Shown: piece after piece, positions 1 through 9,582 of the stretch
How the letters are laid out: each line of letters begins with the position of its first letter
How positions within the stretch are numbered: position 1 is the first letter of the stretch
NCBI RefSeq assembly: GCF_947488515.1
Contig: NZ_CANKZF010000002.1
Location: 1,276,294-1,340,293 of the forward strand
DNA length: 64,000 nucleotides
Direction: 5' to 3'
From: an uncultured Nocardioides sp.
Lineage (GTDB): Bacteria > Actinomycetota > Actinomycetes > Propionibacteriales > Nocardioidaceae
The notes under the pieces: generated by a model
Seen by the model: the letters and a program-made list of their open reading frames with translations, nothing else
What the model was told of the DNA's origin: nothing
The model's database searches: none
Program-made: the position numbers and the translations under genes

Positions 1-1130
1 TCACCCGACTGCGCGCCCTGGATGACGCGGTGGTCGTAGGTCGAGGTCAGCGTCATCGCCTTGCTGATGGCGTTGCGGTTGATCGCCTCGTCGGACGCGC
101 CCTGCCACTCCGGCGGGTACTCCATCGCGCCGACGCCGATGATCGCGCCCTGACCGGCCATCAGCCGCGGCACCGAGTGGACGGTGCCGATGCCGCCGGG
201 GTTGGTCAGCGACATGGTGGTCCCCTGGAAGTCGGCGACGGTCAGCTTGCCGTCGCGGGCCTTGCGCACCATCTCCTCGTAGGCCGTCCAGAAGGCTGCG
301 AAGTCCATCGCCTCGGCGCCCTTGATGTTGGGCACGAGCAGCTGGCGGGTGCCGTCGGGCTTCTGCATGTCGATCGCGAGGCCGAGGTTGATGTGGGCCG
401 GCGTGATCAGGTTGGGCTTGCCGTCGCGGACCTCGTAGCCGACGTTCATCTCCGGCATCGCGCGCAGCGCCTTCACGAGGGCGTAGCCGATGATGTGGGT
501 GAACGACACCTTGCCGCCGCGGGCGCGGGCGAGGTGGTTGTTGATGACCGTGCGGTTGTCCCACAGCAGCTTGACGGGGACCGAGCGCACCGACGTGGCG
601 GTCGGGACCGACAGCGACGCGTCCATGTTGGCGGCGGTGCGCGCCGGGGCGCCACGCAGCACGGTGTAGGTCGGCTCGTCGTCGGCGGGGGAGGGCGCGG
701 CGGGCTTGGGGTCCTTGGCGACCGGGGTGCTGGAGCCCTTCGCCGGCTCGTCGGCCGCGGCCTTCGGGCGCGGCGTCGCCGTGGCGGCCTTGGCCGGGGC
801 CTTCTCGGGGGCCCGCTCAGGAGCCTTCTGGGCCTGGGCGGGAGCCTTCGCGGGTGCCTTGGCAGGAGCCTGGGACGTCACCGGCGCCTTTGTCCGGGTC
901 TCGGTCTGGGTCTTGGTCTGGCTGCTCTGCGCGGTCGCGGCGGACGGGGCCGCCTGGACCGGGGCGGCGCTGCCGTTGCCGAAGTAGGACGCCCACTCCG
1001 GACCCACGCTCCCGGGATCCTTGTCGTACTGCTCCTTCATCTCCTCCACGAGCCACTCGTTGGCTCCCAGGTCAGATGACGGTGCAACCGAGGACTGGTT
1101 GCCGGACTGCCCGTTCGGGGACTGCGCCAC
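1..1130 (-). CDS. kgd: Multifunctional 2-oxoglutarate decarboxylase/dehydrogenase Kgd, N-terminal part
   Basis: First 376 codons of the fused actinobacterial E1/E2-type 2-oxoglutarate enzyme of the TCA cycle; the rest lies beyond the left edge. The GTG start at 1130 follows a purine-rich GAAGAGG and gives the family-typical N-terminal segment [15 protein letters not shown] (from about residue 24). Residues 55-150 are a Lys/Ala/Pro-rich linker. From about 150 runs the acyltransferase-like domain with [23 protein letters not shown] and, near the edge, [11 protein letters not shown], whose His is the catalytic residue in this fold. The three-part order matches mycobacterial Kgd as I recall it. 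The gene is transcribed away from the lipoprotein/LCP pair at 1323-2845. Confidence 0.95.
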   Translation of the reverse strand, partial: MAQSPNGQSGNQSSVAPSSDLGANEWLVEEMKEQYDKDPGSVGPEWASYFGNGSAAPVQAAPSAATAQSSQTKTQTETRTKAPVTSQAPAKAPAKAPAQAQKAPERAPEKAPAKAATATPRPKAAADEPAKGSSTPVAKDPKPAAPSPADDEPTYTVLRGAPARTAANMDASLSVPTATSVRSVPVKLLWDNRTVINNHLARARGGKVSFTHIIGYALVKALRAMPEMNVGYEVRDGKPNLITPAHINLGLAIDMQKPDGTRQLLVPNIKGAEAMDFAAFWTAYEEMVRKARDGKLTVADFQGTTMSLTNPGGIGTVHSVPRLMAGQGAIIGVGAMEYPPEWQGASDEAINRNAISKAMTLTSTYDHRVIQGAQSG

Positions 1131-1322
1131 GCTTGTTTCGCCTCTTCCAGATGTGATCGCGCGAGGTATGGACCAAGTCGTCGACAAGGCTAGTCGCACA
1201 CGCACGCAAATGCAGGGCCGGGTTCGGCTGGTGAGGCATGGTGTCGACCACACCCGTAGTCGCCCAGTAGCCATTCTCGGGTTTCACCCCCGTTGTCCGC
1301 TCGAAACCTGCCTGGAGCTCCC

Positions 1323-1937
1323 ATGCCCCGCCCCTCACCAGGCCGCGCCCATCGGGCCCGCCGCCTCGTGGGACTCGCGCTCGTGCTGCTCGTCCCGCTC
1401 ACCTCCGCCTGCCAGTCGTCCGCCGAGCCGTCGGCCGCTCCGGAGCGGCTGAGCCGGTCCGACGCGCAGGCGACACTGGCCTCCCACCCGGCACCCACGA
1501 AGGTCGGGATCCACCGGGTCCACGGTCGGCTCCCGGTCGCCCGGCGCAAGGTCGTGCGCCGGCAGGTCGGCGCCGTCGTCGACCGGTGGTGGGAGGCGGC
1601 CTACCTGGGCGGCACCTACCCCCGCAGCAGCTTCCCCGCGGCGTTCCCCGGCTTCACCGCGGCCGCCGAGCAGCGCGCCCGGGCCGACAAGGCCCTGCTG
1701 ACCAACCAGACCGCCGGCCCGCGCATCGACTCGGTGACCGCGCGGCAGCGCAAGGTCACCCTCGACATCCTCGCCACCGACCGGCAGGCGAGGGCCGTGA
1801 CCGCGCAGTTCGTCCTGAAGTTCGACACCACCGGTCAGAAGACCGGCACCACGACCGTGCGGGGCCGGCTCTTCCTCACCCGCAAGCGGGGCGCCTGGCG
1901 CGTCTTCGGGTACGACGTCGCGAAGGGAGCCCGGTGA
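1323..1937 (+). CDS. Putative lipoprotein of unknown function
   Basis: 204 residues. An N-terminal Arg-rich stretch, a hydrophobic segment (LVGLALVLLVPLTSAC) and a lipobox LTSAC predict lipid modification and anchoring on the outer face of the membrane. The mature part has basic, beta-rich sequence (FVLKFDTTG, TTTVRGRLFLTRKRGAWRVFGYD), reminiscent of NTF2-like or Mce-associated folds, but I do not recognise a family. ATG 1323 is preferred over an in-frame GTG at 1293 because GGAG sits 5 nt upstream and the shorter form starts a normal signal peptide. Its stop overlaps the start of the LCP gene (TGATG), so the two are translationally coupled, which suggests a shared envelope role. Confidence 0.7.
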   Translation: MPRPSPGRAHRARRLVGLALVLLVPLTSACQSSAEPSAAPERLSRSDAQATLASHPAPTKVGIHRVHGRLPVARRKVVRRQVGAVVDRWWEAAYLGGTYPRSSFPAAFPGFTAAAEQRARADKALLTNQTAGPRIDSVTARQRKVTLDILATDRQARAVTAQFVLKFDTTGQKTGTTTVRGRLFLTRKRGAWRVFGYDVAKGAR

Positions 1938-2845
1938 TGGGGCGGAGCATGAAGCTCGTGCGCACGGTCGCCCTCCTGGCGGTGCTGGCCGTCACCGCGT
2001 TCGTCGTACCCACGTCGGCGGTGCAGCCGACCGACGTCAGCCTGGTGAAGATCCGCCACGCCGAGGGCGTCGCCGTCGGCGGCGAGGACGTCATCTGGAT
2101 CCTGGCGGTCGGCTCCGACGCCCGGCCGGGTGAGGTGATGACGCGGTCTCGGGGCGACGCCCTGCAGATGGTCGGCATCAACACCCGGACTGGGTCGGCC
2201 ACCGCCATCGGCGTGCCGCGCGACTCGTGGGTCGCGATCCCCGGTCACGGCCGGGAGAAGATCAACTCCGCGCTCTACTTCGCCGGCCCGCGGGGGATGG
2301 CCGGCGCGATGCGCAACCTGATCGGCATCGAGCCCGACTACGTCATGGTCACCCGGTTCCCGTTCTTCGAGGACATGGTCGACGACATCGGCGGCATCAC
2401 CGTCACCAACCCACGCCGCTTCCAGGACCCCTACCTGAAGAAGGAGGGGTTCAAGCAGGGCCGCATCCACCTCGACGGCTACAACGCGATGGCCTTCTCC
2501 CGGATCCGCAAGGGCCTGGTCGGAGGGGACTTCGACCGCTCGGCCAACCAGCAGCGCACGCTGCGCGGCATCCACGCCCGGATCCGCTCGCAGGCCGCCC
2601 GGCCCGGTTTCATCGAGCGCGGCGTGATGACGGTGATGGCCCACACCGACACCAATGCCTCGCCCGGCGAGCTCTTCGAGATCGCCCAGGCCGTCGCCCA
2701 GGTGGACCCGCGCAGGATCTCGACGTGCGTGGTGCGCGGCCGGGTCGGCTTCGTCGGGGCCGCCAGCGTGGTCTTCCCCGACGTCGCGCAGGCGCGGCGC
2801 CTGGGGCGCGAGGCCCGGCAGGACGCCGCCCTGCGCGGCTGCTGA
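1937..2845 (+). CDS. LytR-CpsA-Psr (LCP) family cell-envelope protein
   Basis: 302 residues with one N-terminal membrane segment (about residues 7-27) and a single extracytoplasmic LCP domain. LCP proteins transfer undecaprenyl-linked glycopolymers to peptidoglycan. Visible family features are the GSDARPGE start of the domain, RGDALQMVGIN, the GVPRDSWVAIPG block, KINSAL, the DDIGGITV segment and FSRIRKG followed by a D-x-R-x-x-Q-Q helix (FDRSANQQ). The conserved Asp and Arg residues that bind the pyrophosphate appear intact. ATG 1937 overlaps the lipoprotein stop; an internal ATG at 1949 is the alternative start. The substrate polymer cannot be told from sequence. Confidence 0.88.
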   Translation: MGRSMKLVRTVALLAVLAVTAFVVPTSAVQPTDVSLVKIRHAEGVAVGGEDVIWILAVGSDARPGEVMTRSRGDALQMVGINTRTGSATAIGVPRDSWVAIPGHGREKINSALYFAGPRGMAGAMRNLIGIEPDYVMVTRFPFFEDMVDDIGGITVTNPRRFQDPYLKKEGFKQGRIHLDGYNAMAFSRIRKGLVGGDFDRSANQQRTLRGIHARIRSQAARPGFIERGVMTVMAHTDTNASPGELFEIAQAVAQVDPRRISTCVVRGRVGFVGAASVVFPDVAQARRLGREARQDAALRGC

Positions 2846-2848
2846 GGG

Positions 2849-4276
2849 TCAGGAGCCGTAGATCCGTCCCGCGGTGCGGGCCAGGTCGATGACGACGGCC
2901 TCGGAGTAGAGCTTGATCCGCAGGCCGATCACCTGCGACCCGCGGTAGCCGGTGTCGACGAGCTGCCGCTGGATCTCACCGGCGCCGCCCGGCAGCTCGA
3001 CGACCTCGCCGGGTGCGGGGACCGGTACCTGCTGCCCGGCGACGGTGATGGACCCGACGCCGGTCGAGACCTTCGACCCCACCCGCTTGCCGGCCTTCTG
3101 CCGCATCGCCGCGCGCGAGCTGACGTCGGTGAGGACGAGCTGGGCGGTGGGGATGGAGACCGACCCGATCGCGGTGCGAGACCAGCCCTTGGCGACCTTG
3201 CCGCGCTTCGTGCCGGCCTTGGCGCGGAACTGGTCGCCGTTGACCTGGTAGGTGACGCGCTCGAGCAACACCGGCACCGGGACGAGCTGGGTGGCGTGGG
3301 GGACCTGGTAGGTCTGCGTCCGGCCGCGGGTGCCCTGGCAGGGGAGCGCCTTGTGCTCGACGTTGCCGAACTTCAGCGCACCCTGGAGCGCCTGGTAGTC
3401 CATCGCGGTGCCGCCGGAGCGGAAGACGCCGACGGGCGCCGGGCCGCCCATCCGGACCCGGGCGGTGCCGAGCTCGACGAGCTGGCGGCGGTCGCCGGCA
3501 GTGACCTCGATCCGCAGGGCCGAGGCCTGCGACTGGGCGTTGTGGCTGTTGGCGCGGCCGTTCTCGTAGCCGAGCGCGATCGTGCCGAGACCGGGGATGA
3601 CGATCGGCTTGGTGACGTCGCTCAGCACCTGGAAGACCTGCTGGGCGACCTGCTGGGTCCCGGTGAAGACGGTGTCGGAGACCTGGTCGAGCGGCGCGAG
3701 CAGCTGCTGGAGCTCCGGCGGCAGCTGCTGCACGACGGTGTCGTCGAGCAGCTCGAGGGTGATGCTGGCGAACGTGAAGCCCTCGTCGTGGCCGTAGCCC
3801 TGCGGGGTGTGGAACGCGTTCGCCGTCGTCTGCAGGCCCTTGATGACCAGGCGGGGCGTGGTCAGGGGGCCGACGGTGCCGCCGACGCTGATGTCGCCGA
3901 TGGTGTTGGTGCCACGTACGCCGTGCGTGTCGCTGTCGGCGTACGTCTCGGTGCGGCTCGTGCTGGCCGAGACACGGATGAGCGGGTTGTCCGGGACCGA
4001 CACGACGCTCTGCTGCTCGACGACCTTGCCGGCCGAGCGGGTGCACAGCTGCTGCGCGTGGGCGTCCTTGAGGTTGAGCGCCTCGACGCTGTCGGTCACC
4101 AGCTTCACGCCGTACACGTCGCCGCGGTAGCCGAAGGCGGTGAGCTGGTCCGACGCCGCGGCACGGGCGTCGGTCGAACCGCCGGCCTGCGCCGGCGCGG
4201 CACCGGTCGACAGCGCGAGCGCCGCGCTCAGGCCGAGGCTGACGGCGGCCGCGAGCCGCCGCTGGGTTGTCTTCAT
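2849..4276 (-). CDS. Secreted protein of unknown function
   Basis: 475 residues with a clear Sec signal peptide (RRLAAAVSLGLSAALALS, probable cleavage after AQA). The mature protein is rich in beta-strand-like, Ser/Thr/Val/Gly sequence, has two cysteines (CTRS and LPCQG regions) and lacks a C-terminal anchor or sortase signal. Its style resembles the choice-of-anchor secreted proteins of actinobacteria, but I cannot assign it firmly. ATG 4276 is preceded by a strong GGGAGGGG ribosome-binding site. It converges on the LCP gene, with only 3 bp between the two stop codons. Confidence 0.65.
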   Translation of the reverse strand: MKTTQRRLAAAVSLGLSAALALSTGAAPAQAGGSTDARAAASDQLTAFGYRGDVYGVKLVTDSVEALNLKDAHAQQLCTRSAGKVVEQQSVVSVPDNPLIRVSASTSRTETYADSDTHGVRGTNTIGDISVGGTVGPLTTPRLVIKGLQTTANAFHTPQGYGHDEGFTFASITLELLDDTVVQQLPPELQQLLAPLDQVSDTVFTGTQQVAQQVFQVLSDVTKPIVIPGLGTIALGYENGRANSHNAQSQASALRIEVTAGDRRQLVELGTARVRMGGPAPVGVFRSGGTAMDYQALQGALKFGNVEHKALPCQGTRGRTQTYQVPHATQLVPVPVLLERVTYQVNGDQFRAKAGTKRGKVAKGWSRTAIGSVSIPTAQLVLTDVSSRAAMRQKAGKRVGSKVSTGVGSITVAGQQVPVPAPGEVVELPGGAGEIQRQLVDTGYRGSQVIGLRIKLYSEAVVIDLARTAGRIYGS

Positions 4277-4422
4277 TTCCCCTCCCAGGGTTCCGCGGGA
4301 GCGACACGTGGCACGTCCCTTGTGACCGGCCAGTAGCTCCCTCGTCCGCTCAACGACGCGGAGCCCGATTGGTGACGCCCGTCACCAGCAGGGGGGACGA
4401 CCTGCCCGGATGGGGGACGACG

Positions 4423-4452
4423 AAGGCCCGGACCCTCGAGGGTCCGGGCCTT
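4423..4452 (-). terminator. Perfect 30-nt palindrome downstream of tRNA-Arg
   Basis: A perfect inverted repeat (13-bp arms AAGGCCCGGACCC and GGGTCCGGGCCTT around TCGA) begins 8 nt after the tRNA 3' end on the minus strand. The following sequence is only weakly T-rich, as is common for actinobacterial terminators. Confidence 0.7.
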
Positions 4453-4460
4453 GCAGTGGG

Positions 4461-4533
4461 CGCCTCCGGCAGGATTCGAACCTGCGGCACCTGGTACCGG
4501 AAACCAGTGCTCTATCCCCTGAGCTACGGAGGC
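4461..4533 (-). tRNA. tRNA-Arg (anticodon CCG)
   Basis: 73 nt, CCA not encoded. The acceptor stem pairs GCCTCCG with CGGAGGC, followed by discriminator G. The D-arm (GCTC/GAGC), the anticodon stem CTGGT/ACCAG around loop TTCCGGT and the T-arm GCAGG-TTCGAAT-CCTGC are all well formed. The anticodon CCG reads CGG, a common Arg codon at this GC content. tRNA genes are frequent integration sites, but no integrase or flanking att repeat was seen here. Confidence 0.97.
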
Positions 4534-4608
4534 CCGCACCGTCCGGATCGCTCCGGGGCTGGTGCGCGCTGAAGACTACCGGTCGCCCGGCGTCGTGGTG
4601 AAACCGCC

Positions 4609-5106
4609 TCAGCGCAGGGCGAGCGACCCGGACGTGTCGGCAGGGAAGGGCAGGCCGTCGTGCTCGGCGACGCGGGCGTCCAGCTTGGCGGCGACGTCGT
4701 CGGGCCATGGCGCCGTGCGGCGGGTCTCGAGGTCGATGTGCAGGAAGATCTCCTCGACCACGCACGCCACCTGCTGGTGCGTCTCGTCGAGCAGGTAGAC
4801 GAGCACGTGGGCGGCTCGCTCGGACCGCCCGAGCAGGCGCACCCGGGCCGACATCGTGTCGCCGGTGCGCAGCTCGTTGAGGTAGGTGACGTGGTGCTCG
4901 GCGGTGAAGCACGCGTGTCCGTGGCTGAGCGGCCACATCTGCGGGATGCCCACCTCGACGAGCGACTCGTCGAGGCCCTCGCTGGCGATGCCGATGTAGT
5001 GGCGGACGTTGAGGTGGCCGTTGATGTCCTCGAACGGCATCGGCACGGGCTGCTCGACGTAGGCCGGGAGGTCGACCAGCTGGTCGTAGGTGGGGTGGGT
5101 CGTCAC
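4609..5106 (-). CDS. Acyl-CoA thioesterase, hotdog (4HBT) family
   Basis: 165 residues of a single hotdog domain. The motif DINGHLNVRHYIGIASEG corresponds to the D-x-x-G-H-x-N signature of 4-hydroxybenzoyl-CoA thioesterase-like enzymes, and the later segments CFTAEHHVTYLNEL and LVYLLDETHQQVACVVEEIFLHID fit the core sheet. The expected role is hydrolysis of an acyl-CoA thioester in the cytoplasm; the substrate is unknown. The start is taken as GTG 5106 (VTTHPTYDQL). No Shine-Dalgarno is visible, but a TAGGGT box lies 7 nt upstream, so the mRNA is probably leaderless. Divergent from argS. Confidence 0.82.
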   Translation of the reverse strand: MTTHPTYDQLVDLPAYVEQPVPMPFEDINGHLNVRHYIGIASEGLDESLVEVGIPQMWPLSHGHACFTAEHHVTYLNELRTGDTMSARVRLLGRSERAAHVLVYLLDETHQQVACVVEEIFLHIDLETRRTAPWPDDVAAKLDARVAEHDGLPFPADTSGSLALR

Positions 5107-5113
5107 GCCCCGA

Positions 5114-5119
5114 ACCCTA
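5114..5119 (-). promoter_or_regulatory. -10 element of a leaderless promoter (thioesterase)
   Basis: TAGGGT on the minus strand, 7 nt before the GTG at 5106. No ribosome-binding site lies between. Confidence 0.5.
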
Positions 5120-5188
5120 GGGCAGGACCCTCGGGCCGTCGTCGGGCCACGGCGTGAAACCGGTTCGGCCCGCACCGGGACCCGCCGA

Positions 5189-5194
5189 TAGGCT
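5189..5194 (+). promoter_or_regulatory. -10 element of a leaderless promoter (argS)
   Basis: TAGGCT, 6 nt before the argS GTG at 5201. Transcription would begin at the start codon. Confidence 0.5.
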
Positions 5195-5200
5195 TGCCCG

Positions 5201-6856
5201 GTGAATCCCGATCAGCTCTCCGAGACCATCGTCGACGCGCTGCAGGCCCTCGTGGCCGACGGCGCGATCACGCTGCCCGATGGCGTGCCGGCCCAGGTCA
5301 CGGTGGAGCGACCCCGGCAGCAGGGGCACGGCGACTACGCCACCAACGTGGCACTCCAGCTGGCCAAGAAGGCCGGGACCAATCCGCGCGCCTTCGCCGA
5401 CCTCGTCGCTGAGCGGCTCCGCGCCGCCGACGGCGTCGCGGAGGTCGAGGTCGCCGGTCCGGGCTTCCTCAACGTGACGGTCGAGGCCGGGGCGCAGGGC
5501 CAGGTCGCCGCCGACATCGTCGCGGCAGGGTCGGCCTACGGCTCGTCGGACGCCTTCGCGGGGGAGAAGATCAACCTCGAGTTCGTCTCTGCCAACCCGA
5601 CCGGGCCGCTGCACCTCGGCGGCGTGCGGTGGGCGGCGGTCGGCGACGCGCTGGGCCGGATCTTCGAGAAGACCGGCGCGGACGTCACCCGCGAGTACTA
5701 CTTCAACGACCACGGTGCGCAGATCGACCGTTTCAGCTCCTCGCTCCTGGCCAGCGCGAAGGGTGAGCCGGCTCCCGAGGACGGATACGGCGGTCAGTAC
5801 ATCCACGACATCGCCGCAGCCGTCGTCGACAGGCGGCCCGACGTCAAGGACCTCGACGACGACAAGGCCCAGGAGGTCTTCCGTGAGGTCGGTGTGGACA
5901 TGATGTTCGAGGAGATCAAGAAGTCGCTGCACGACTTCGGCGTCGACTTCGACGTCTATTTCCACGAGAAGTCGCTGCACGACTCCGGTGCGGTCGAGCG
6001 AGCCATCGAGCGGCTCACCGAGATGGGCAACACCTACGAGTCCGACGGCGCGTTGTGGCTGCGCACCGAGAAGTACGGCGACGACAAGGACCGGGTGATC
6101 ATCCGGTCCAACGGCACCCCGGCCTACATCTCCGGCGACCTCGGCTACTACCTCGACAAGCGCGAGCGCGGCTTTGACCGCTGCTTCATCATGCTCGGGG
6201 CCGATCACCACGGCTACGTCGGCCGGATGAATGCCATGTGCAGCGCCTTCGGCGACGAGCCGGGCAAGAACCTCGAGATCCTCATCGGCCAGATGGTCAA
6301 CCTGCTCCGCGACGGCGAGCCGATGAGGATGTCGAAGCGCGCAGGCACGGTCGTCACGATCGACGACCTCGTCGACGCGATCGGCGTCGACGCCAGTCGC
6401 TACGCACTTGCGCGCTACCACAGCAACAGCCCGATCGACATCGACCTCGATCTCTGGTCGCGCGCCACCAACGACAACCCGGTCTTCACGGTCCAGTACG
6501 CCCACGCCCGCGTGTCCAGCCTCATGCGCAACGCCGCGGACCTCGGTGTGGCGGCAGCGTCGCATCCCGAGCTGCTCACGCACGAGAAGGAAGGCGAGCT
6601 CCTGCGTGCGCTGGCGGAGTTCCCGCGCGTGGTCAAGGCGGCCGCCGAGCTGCGCGAGCCGCACCGCGTGGCGCGCTACCTCGAGGAGCTGGCCGGCACC
6701 TACCACCGCTTCTACGACAGCTGCCGGGTGCTCCCGCGCGGCGAGGAGGAGACCTCCGACCTGCACCGGGCGCGCCTCATGCTCGTCGACGCCACCCGGG
6801 TGGTGCTCGCCAACGGCCTCGACCTGCTCGGCGTCTCGGCCCCCGAGAGGATGTGA
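5201..6856 (+). CDS. argS: Arginyl-tRNA synthetase
   Basis: 551 residues, class I aminoacyl-tRNA synthetase that charges tRNA-Arg. An N-terminal additional domain (about 1-115) is followed by the catalytic core with the HIGH-type signature [12 protein letters not shown]. The KMSK-type loop is [11 protein letters not shown], and a C-terminal helical DALR anticodon domain ends in [14 protein letters not shown] 5201 gives the typical N-terminus NPDQLSETI and fits a leaderless start (TAGGCT 6 nt upstream). It is the first gene of an argS-lysA-hom-thrC-thrB run, a common actinobacterial arrangement; lysA follows after 6 bp. Confidence 0.97.
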   Translation: MNPDQLSETIVDALQALVADGAITLPDGVPAQVTVERPRQQGHGDYATNVALQLAKKAGTNPRAFADLVAERLRAADGVAEVEVAGPGFLNVTVEAGAQGQVAADIVAAGSAYGSSDAFAGEKINLEFVSANPTGPLHLGGVRWAAVGDALGRIFEKTGADVTREYYFNDHGAQIDRFSSSLLASAKGEPAPEDGYGGQYIHDIAAAVVDRRPDVKDLDDDKAQEVFREVGVDMMFEEIKKSLHDFGVDFDVYFHEKSLHDSGAVERAIERLTEMGNTYESDGALWLRTEKYGDDKDRVIIRSNGTPAYISGDLGYYLDKRERGFDRCFIMLGADHHGYVGRMNAMCSAFGDEPGKNLEILIGQMVNLLRDGEPMRMSKRAGTVVTIDDLVDAIGVDASRYALARYHSNSPIDIDLDLWSRATNDNPVFTVQYAHARVSSLMRNAADLGVAAASHPELLTHEKEGELLRALAEFPRVVKAAAELREPHRVARYLEELAGTYHRFYDSCRVLPRGEEETSDLHRARLMLVDATRVVLANGLDLLGVSAPERM

Positions 6857-6862
6857 TCGGGC

Positions 6863-8266
6863 GTGCCCACCGCACACCCGTCCGGTTGGGCCCACGCGGA
6901 CGGCGCGCTGCGCGGCCCGCACTGGCTGCGTGAGCCGAGCGACCCCGACGCGCTGGTCCCGCTCCTCTGGTCGCGGACGGCGACGAAGTCCGACGGCGTC
7001 CTGAGCGTCGGCGGCGTGCCGTTGCCCGAGCTGGTGCGCGAGCACGGCTCACCGGCGTACGTCCTCGACGAGGCCGACTTCCGCAGCCGCGCCGGCGCCT
7101 TCCGTGACGCCTTCGTCGACTACGACGTGTACTACGCGGGCAAGGCCTTCCTCTGCACCACCGTCGCCCGGTGGCTCGCGGAGGAGGGTCTCTCGCTCGA
7201 CGTCTGCTCGGGCGGCGAGCTGGCCGTCGCGGAGGGGGCCGGGTTCCCGATGGCGCGCGTGGGCTTCCACGGCAACAACAAGACCCTCGGCGAGCTCGAG
7301 CGCGCCGTCGAGCTCGGCGTGGGTCGGGTCATCGTGGACTCCTTCCACGAGATCGGGCGGCTCGCCGACGTCGCGACCGAGCTCGGCCGGACGGTGGGCG
7401 TGATGGTGCGGGTCACCGCCGGCGTCGAGGCCCACACGCACGAGTACATCGCGACCGCCCACGAGGACCAGAAGTTCGGCTTCTCGATCGCCAGCGGCGA
7501 CGCGCTCGAGGCCGTACGACGCGTGCACGACGCCCCGAGCCTGCGGCTCCTCGGCCTCCACTCCCACATCGGCAGCCAGATCTTCGACACCTCGGGCTTC
7601 GAGGTGGCCGCCCGTCGCGTGCTCGCGCTGCACGCCCGGGTGATCGAGGAGGTGGACGTCGAGATGCCCGAGATGGACCTCGGTGGCGGCTTCGGCATCG
7701 CCTACACGACCCAGGACGACCCGTCCGACCCCGCGCAGCTGGCCACCGAGATCACGAAGATCGTCGAGCACGAGTGCCGCGCCCTCGACATCGCGCTCCC
7801 GCGCCTGTCCATCGAGCCCGGGCGCGCGATCGTCGGCCCGTCGATGTGCACGGTCTACGAGGTCGGCACGGTCAAGGAGGTCGCCCTCGACGGCGGCGCC
7901 CGCCGCACCTACGTCTCCGTCGACGGCGGGATGAGCGACAACATCCGCACCGCCCTCTACGACGCCGACTACTCCGCCACGATCGCCTCCCGCCCCTCCG
8001 GCGGCCCGCCCACGCTGTCGCGCGTCGTGGGCAAGCACTGCGAGGCCGGCGACATCGTGGTCAAGGACGAGTTCCTGCCCGCCGACGTGCGCCCAGGCGA
8101 CCTCGTCGCCGTTCCCGGGACGGGCGCCTACTGCAGATCCATGGCGTCCAACTACAACCACGCGCTGCGTCCTCCGGTGATCGGAGTTCGGGACGGGAAG
8201 ACTTTCACCGTGCTGCGACGAGAGACTGTGGCGGACCTGTTGGCGACCGATGTGGGTGTTCTCTGA
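6863..8266 (+). CDS. lysA: Diaminopimelate decarboxylase
   Basis: 467 residues, PLP-dependent fold-type III decarboxylase for the last step of lysine biosynthesis (meso-diaminopimelate to L-lysine). The PLP lysine lies in YYAGKAFLC, the phosphate-binding Gly-rich turn in DLGGGFGIAY, and the second catalytic site includes the Cys and Glu in KHCEAGD. GTG 6863 is used, 6 bp after argS; the first 30 residues (AHPSGWAHADGALRGPHWL) are an actinobacterial-type extension. The stop TGA shares an A with the ATG of hom, so translation of the two is coupled. Confidence 0.95.
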   Translation: MPTAHPSGWAHADGALRGPHWLREPSDPDALVPLLWSRTATKSDGVLSVGGVPLPELVREHGSPAYVLDEADFRSRAGAFRDAFVDYDVYYAGKAFLCTTVARWLAEEGLSLDVCSGGELAVAEGAGFPMARVGFHGNNKTLGELERAVELGVGRVIVDSFHEIGRLADVATELGRTVGVMVRVTAGVEAHTHEYIATAHEDQKFGFSIASGDALEAVRRVHDAPSLRLLGLHSHIGSQIFDTSGFEVAARRVLALHARVIEEVDVEMPEMDLGGGFGIAYTTQDDPSDPAQLATEITKIVEHECRALDIALPRLSIEPGRAIVGPSMCTVYEVGTVKEVALDGGARRTYVSVDGGMSDNIRTALYDADYSATIASRPSGGPPTLSRVVGKHCEAGDIVVKDEFLPADVRPGDLVAVPGTGAYCRSMASNYNHALRPPVIGVRDGKTFTVLRRETVADLLATDVGVL

Positions 8267-9582
8267 TGAGCGAAGGCGACAAGCGCACCTTGAAGGTGGC
8301 GGTGCTCGGCTGCGGAGCGGTCGGGTCTCAGGTGGTGCGGCTGCTCAGCGAGCAGCACGATGACCTGGCCGCGCGGGTCGGTGCGCCGGTGGAGCTGGTG
8401 GGAGTCGCCGTACGACGCCTCGACGCCGCTCGCGACGTCGAGGTGCCCGACGGCCTCCTGACGACCGACGCCCACGGCCTGGTCGCCCGCGACGACGTCG
8501 ACCTCGTCGTCGAGGTGATCGGCGGCATCGAGCCCGCGCGCTCGCTCATCCTCTCCGCGCTCGACAACGGCGCGAGCGTGGTCACGGCCAACAAGGCGCT
8601 GCTGGCCGAGGACGGCCCGACCCTCTTCGAGGCGGCCGCCAAGGCCGAGCGCGACCTCTACTACGAGGCGGCCGTCGCCGGTGCGATCCCGATCCTGCGG
8701 CCGCTGCGCGAGTCGCTCGCCGGCGACCGCGTCACCCGGGTGCTCGGCATCGTCAACGGCACCACCAACTTCATCCTCGACAAGATGGACACCTCCGGCG
8801 CCGGCTTCTCCGAGGCGCTCGAGGAGGCCCAGGAGCTCGGCTACGCCGAGGCCGACCCGACGGCCGACGTCGAGGGCTTCGACGCCGCGGCCAAGGCGGC
8901 GATCCTCGCCAGCCTCGCCTTCCACTCCCGCGTGACCGCCTCCGACGTCTATCGCGAGGGGATCTCCGAGGTCAGCGCCGCCGACGTCGCCAGCGCCCGC
9001 GACATGGACTCGGTGGTGAAGCTGCTCGCCATCTGCGAGCTCCGCCCGGGACCCGACGGCCAGGAGCAGGTCGCGGCGCGGGTCCACCCGGCGATGATCC
9101 CGCGCTCGCACCCGCTGGCGAGCGTCCGCGAGGCCTACAACGCGGTCTTCGTCGAGTCGGAGGCCGCCGGGCAGCTCATGTTCTACGGACCCGGTGCCGG
9201 TGGCGCGCCCACGGCGAGCGCCGTGCTGGGCGACCTCGTCACGGTCGCCCGCAACCGCCTCGCCGAGACGCGGGGTGCCGGTGAGTCGGCCTACGCCGAC
9301 CGCGCGGTCCTGCCGATGGGGGAGACCCGGACCCGCTACCACGTAGCGATCGACGTCGACGACCGCGCCGGCGTGCTCGCGGCGGTGGCCAACGCCTTCG
9401 CCGACCACGACGTGTCGATCCAGACCGTGCGACAGGAGGGTCGCGGCGCCGACGCCCAGCTCGTGGTCGTCTCGCACGCCGCCCCTGACGCGGCGCTCAG
9501 CGCGACGGTCGACCAGCTCCGCAGCATGGACATCGTCCGCGAGGTCACCTCGGTGATGCGCGTCGAAGGAGGCGAGGAGTGA
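8266..9582 (+). CDS. hom: Homoserine dehydrogenase
   Basis: 438 residues, NAD(P)-dependent reduction of aspartate semialdehyde to homoserine, the branch point to threonine and methionine. The Rossmann motif is [10 protein letters not shown] near residue 12; the catalytic region holds NGTTNFIL and [18 protein letters not shown] with the catalytic Lys in [14 protein letters not shown]-terminal ACT domain (from about 355, [20 protein letters not shown]) indicates threonine feedback. ATG 8266 overlaps the lysA stop, and the hom stop overlaps the thrC GTG. Confidence 0.96.
   Translation: MSEGDKRTLKVAVLGCGAVGSQVVRLLSEQHDDLAARVGAPVELVGVAVRRLDAARDVEVPDGLLTTDAHGLVARDDVDLVVEVIGGIEPARSLILSALDNGASVVTANKALLAEDGPTLFEAAAKAERDLYYEAAVAGAIPILRPLRESLAGDRVTRVLGIVNGTTNFILDKMDTSGAGFSEALEEAQELGYAEADPTADVEGFDAAAKAAILASLAFHSRVTASDVYREGISEVSAADVASARDMDSVVKLLAICELRPGPDGQEQVAARVHPAMIPRSHPLASVREAYNAVFVESEAAGQLMFYGPGAGGAPTASAVLGDLVTVARNRLAETRGAGESAYADRAVLPMGETRTRYHVAIDVDDRAGVLAAVANAFADHDVSIQTVRQEGRGADAQLVVVSHAAPDAALSATVDQLRSMDIVREVTSVMRVEGGEE

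Noticed and set aside
1..564. Minus-strand 187-codon frame at the left edge
   Set aside because: It is out of frame with Kgd, whose sequence is clear down to position 3.
4423..4533. tRNA-Arg plus palindrome as a phage attachment site
   Set aside because: No integrase, no duplicated tRNA end, and core genes continue on both sides; the palindrome is better read as a terminator.
5117..7045. Long open frame (642 codons) on the minus strand opposite argS and the start of lysA
   Set aside because: argS and lysA on the plus strand show all expected motifs; the opposite frame has no family features and only reflects the high-GC codon bias.
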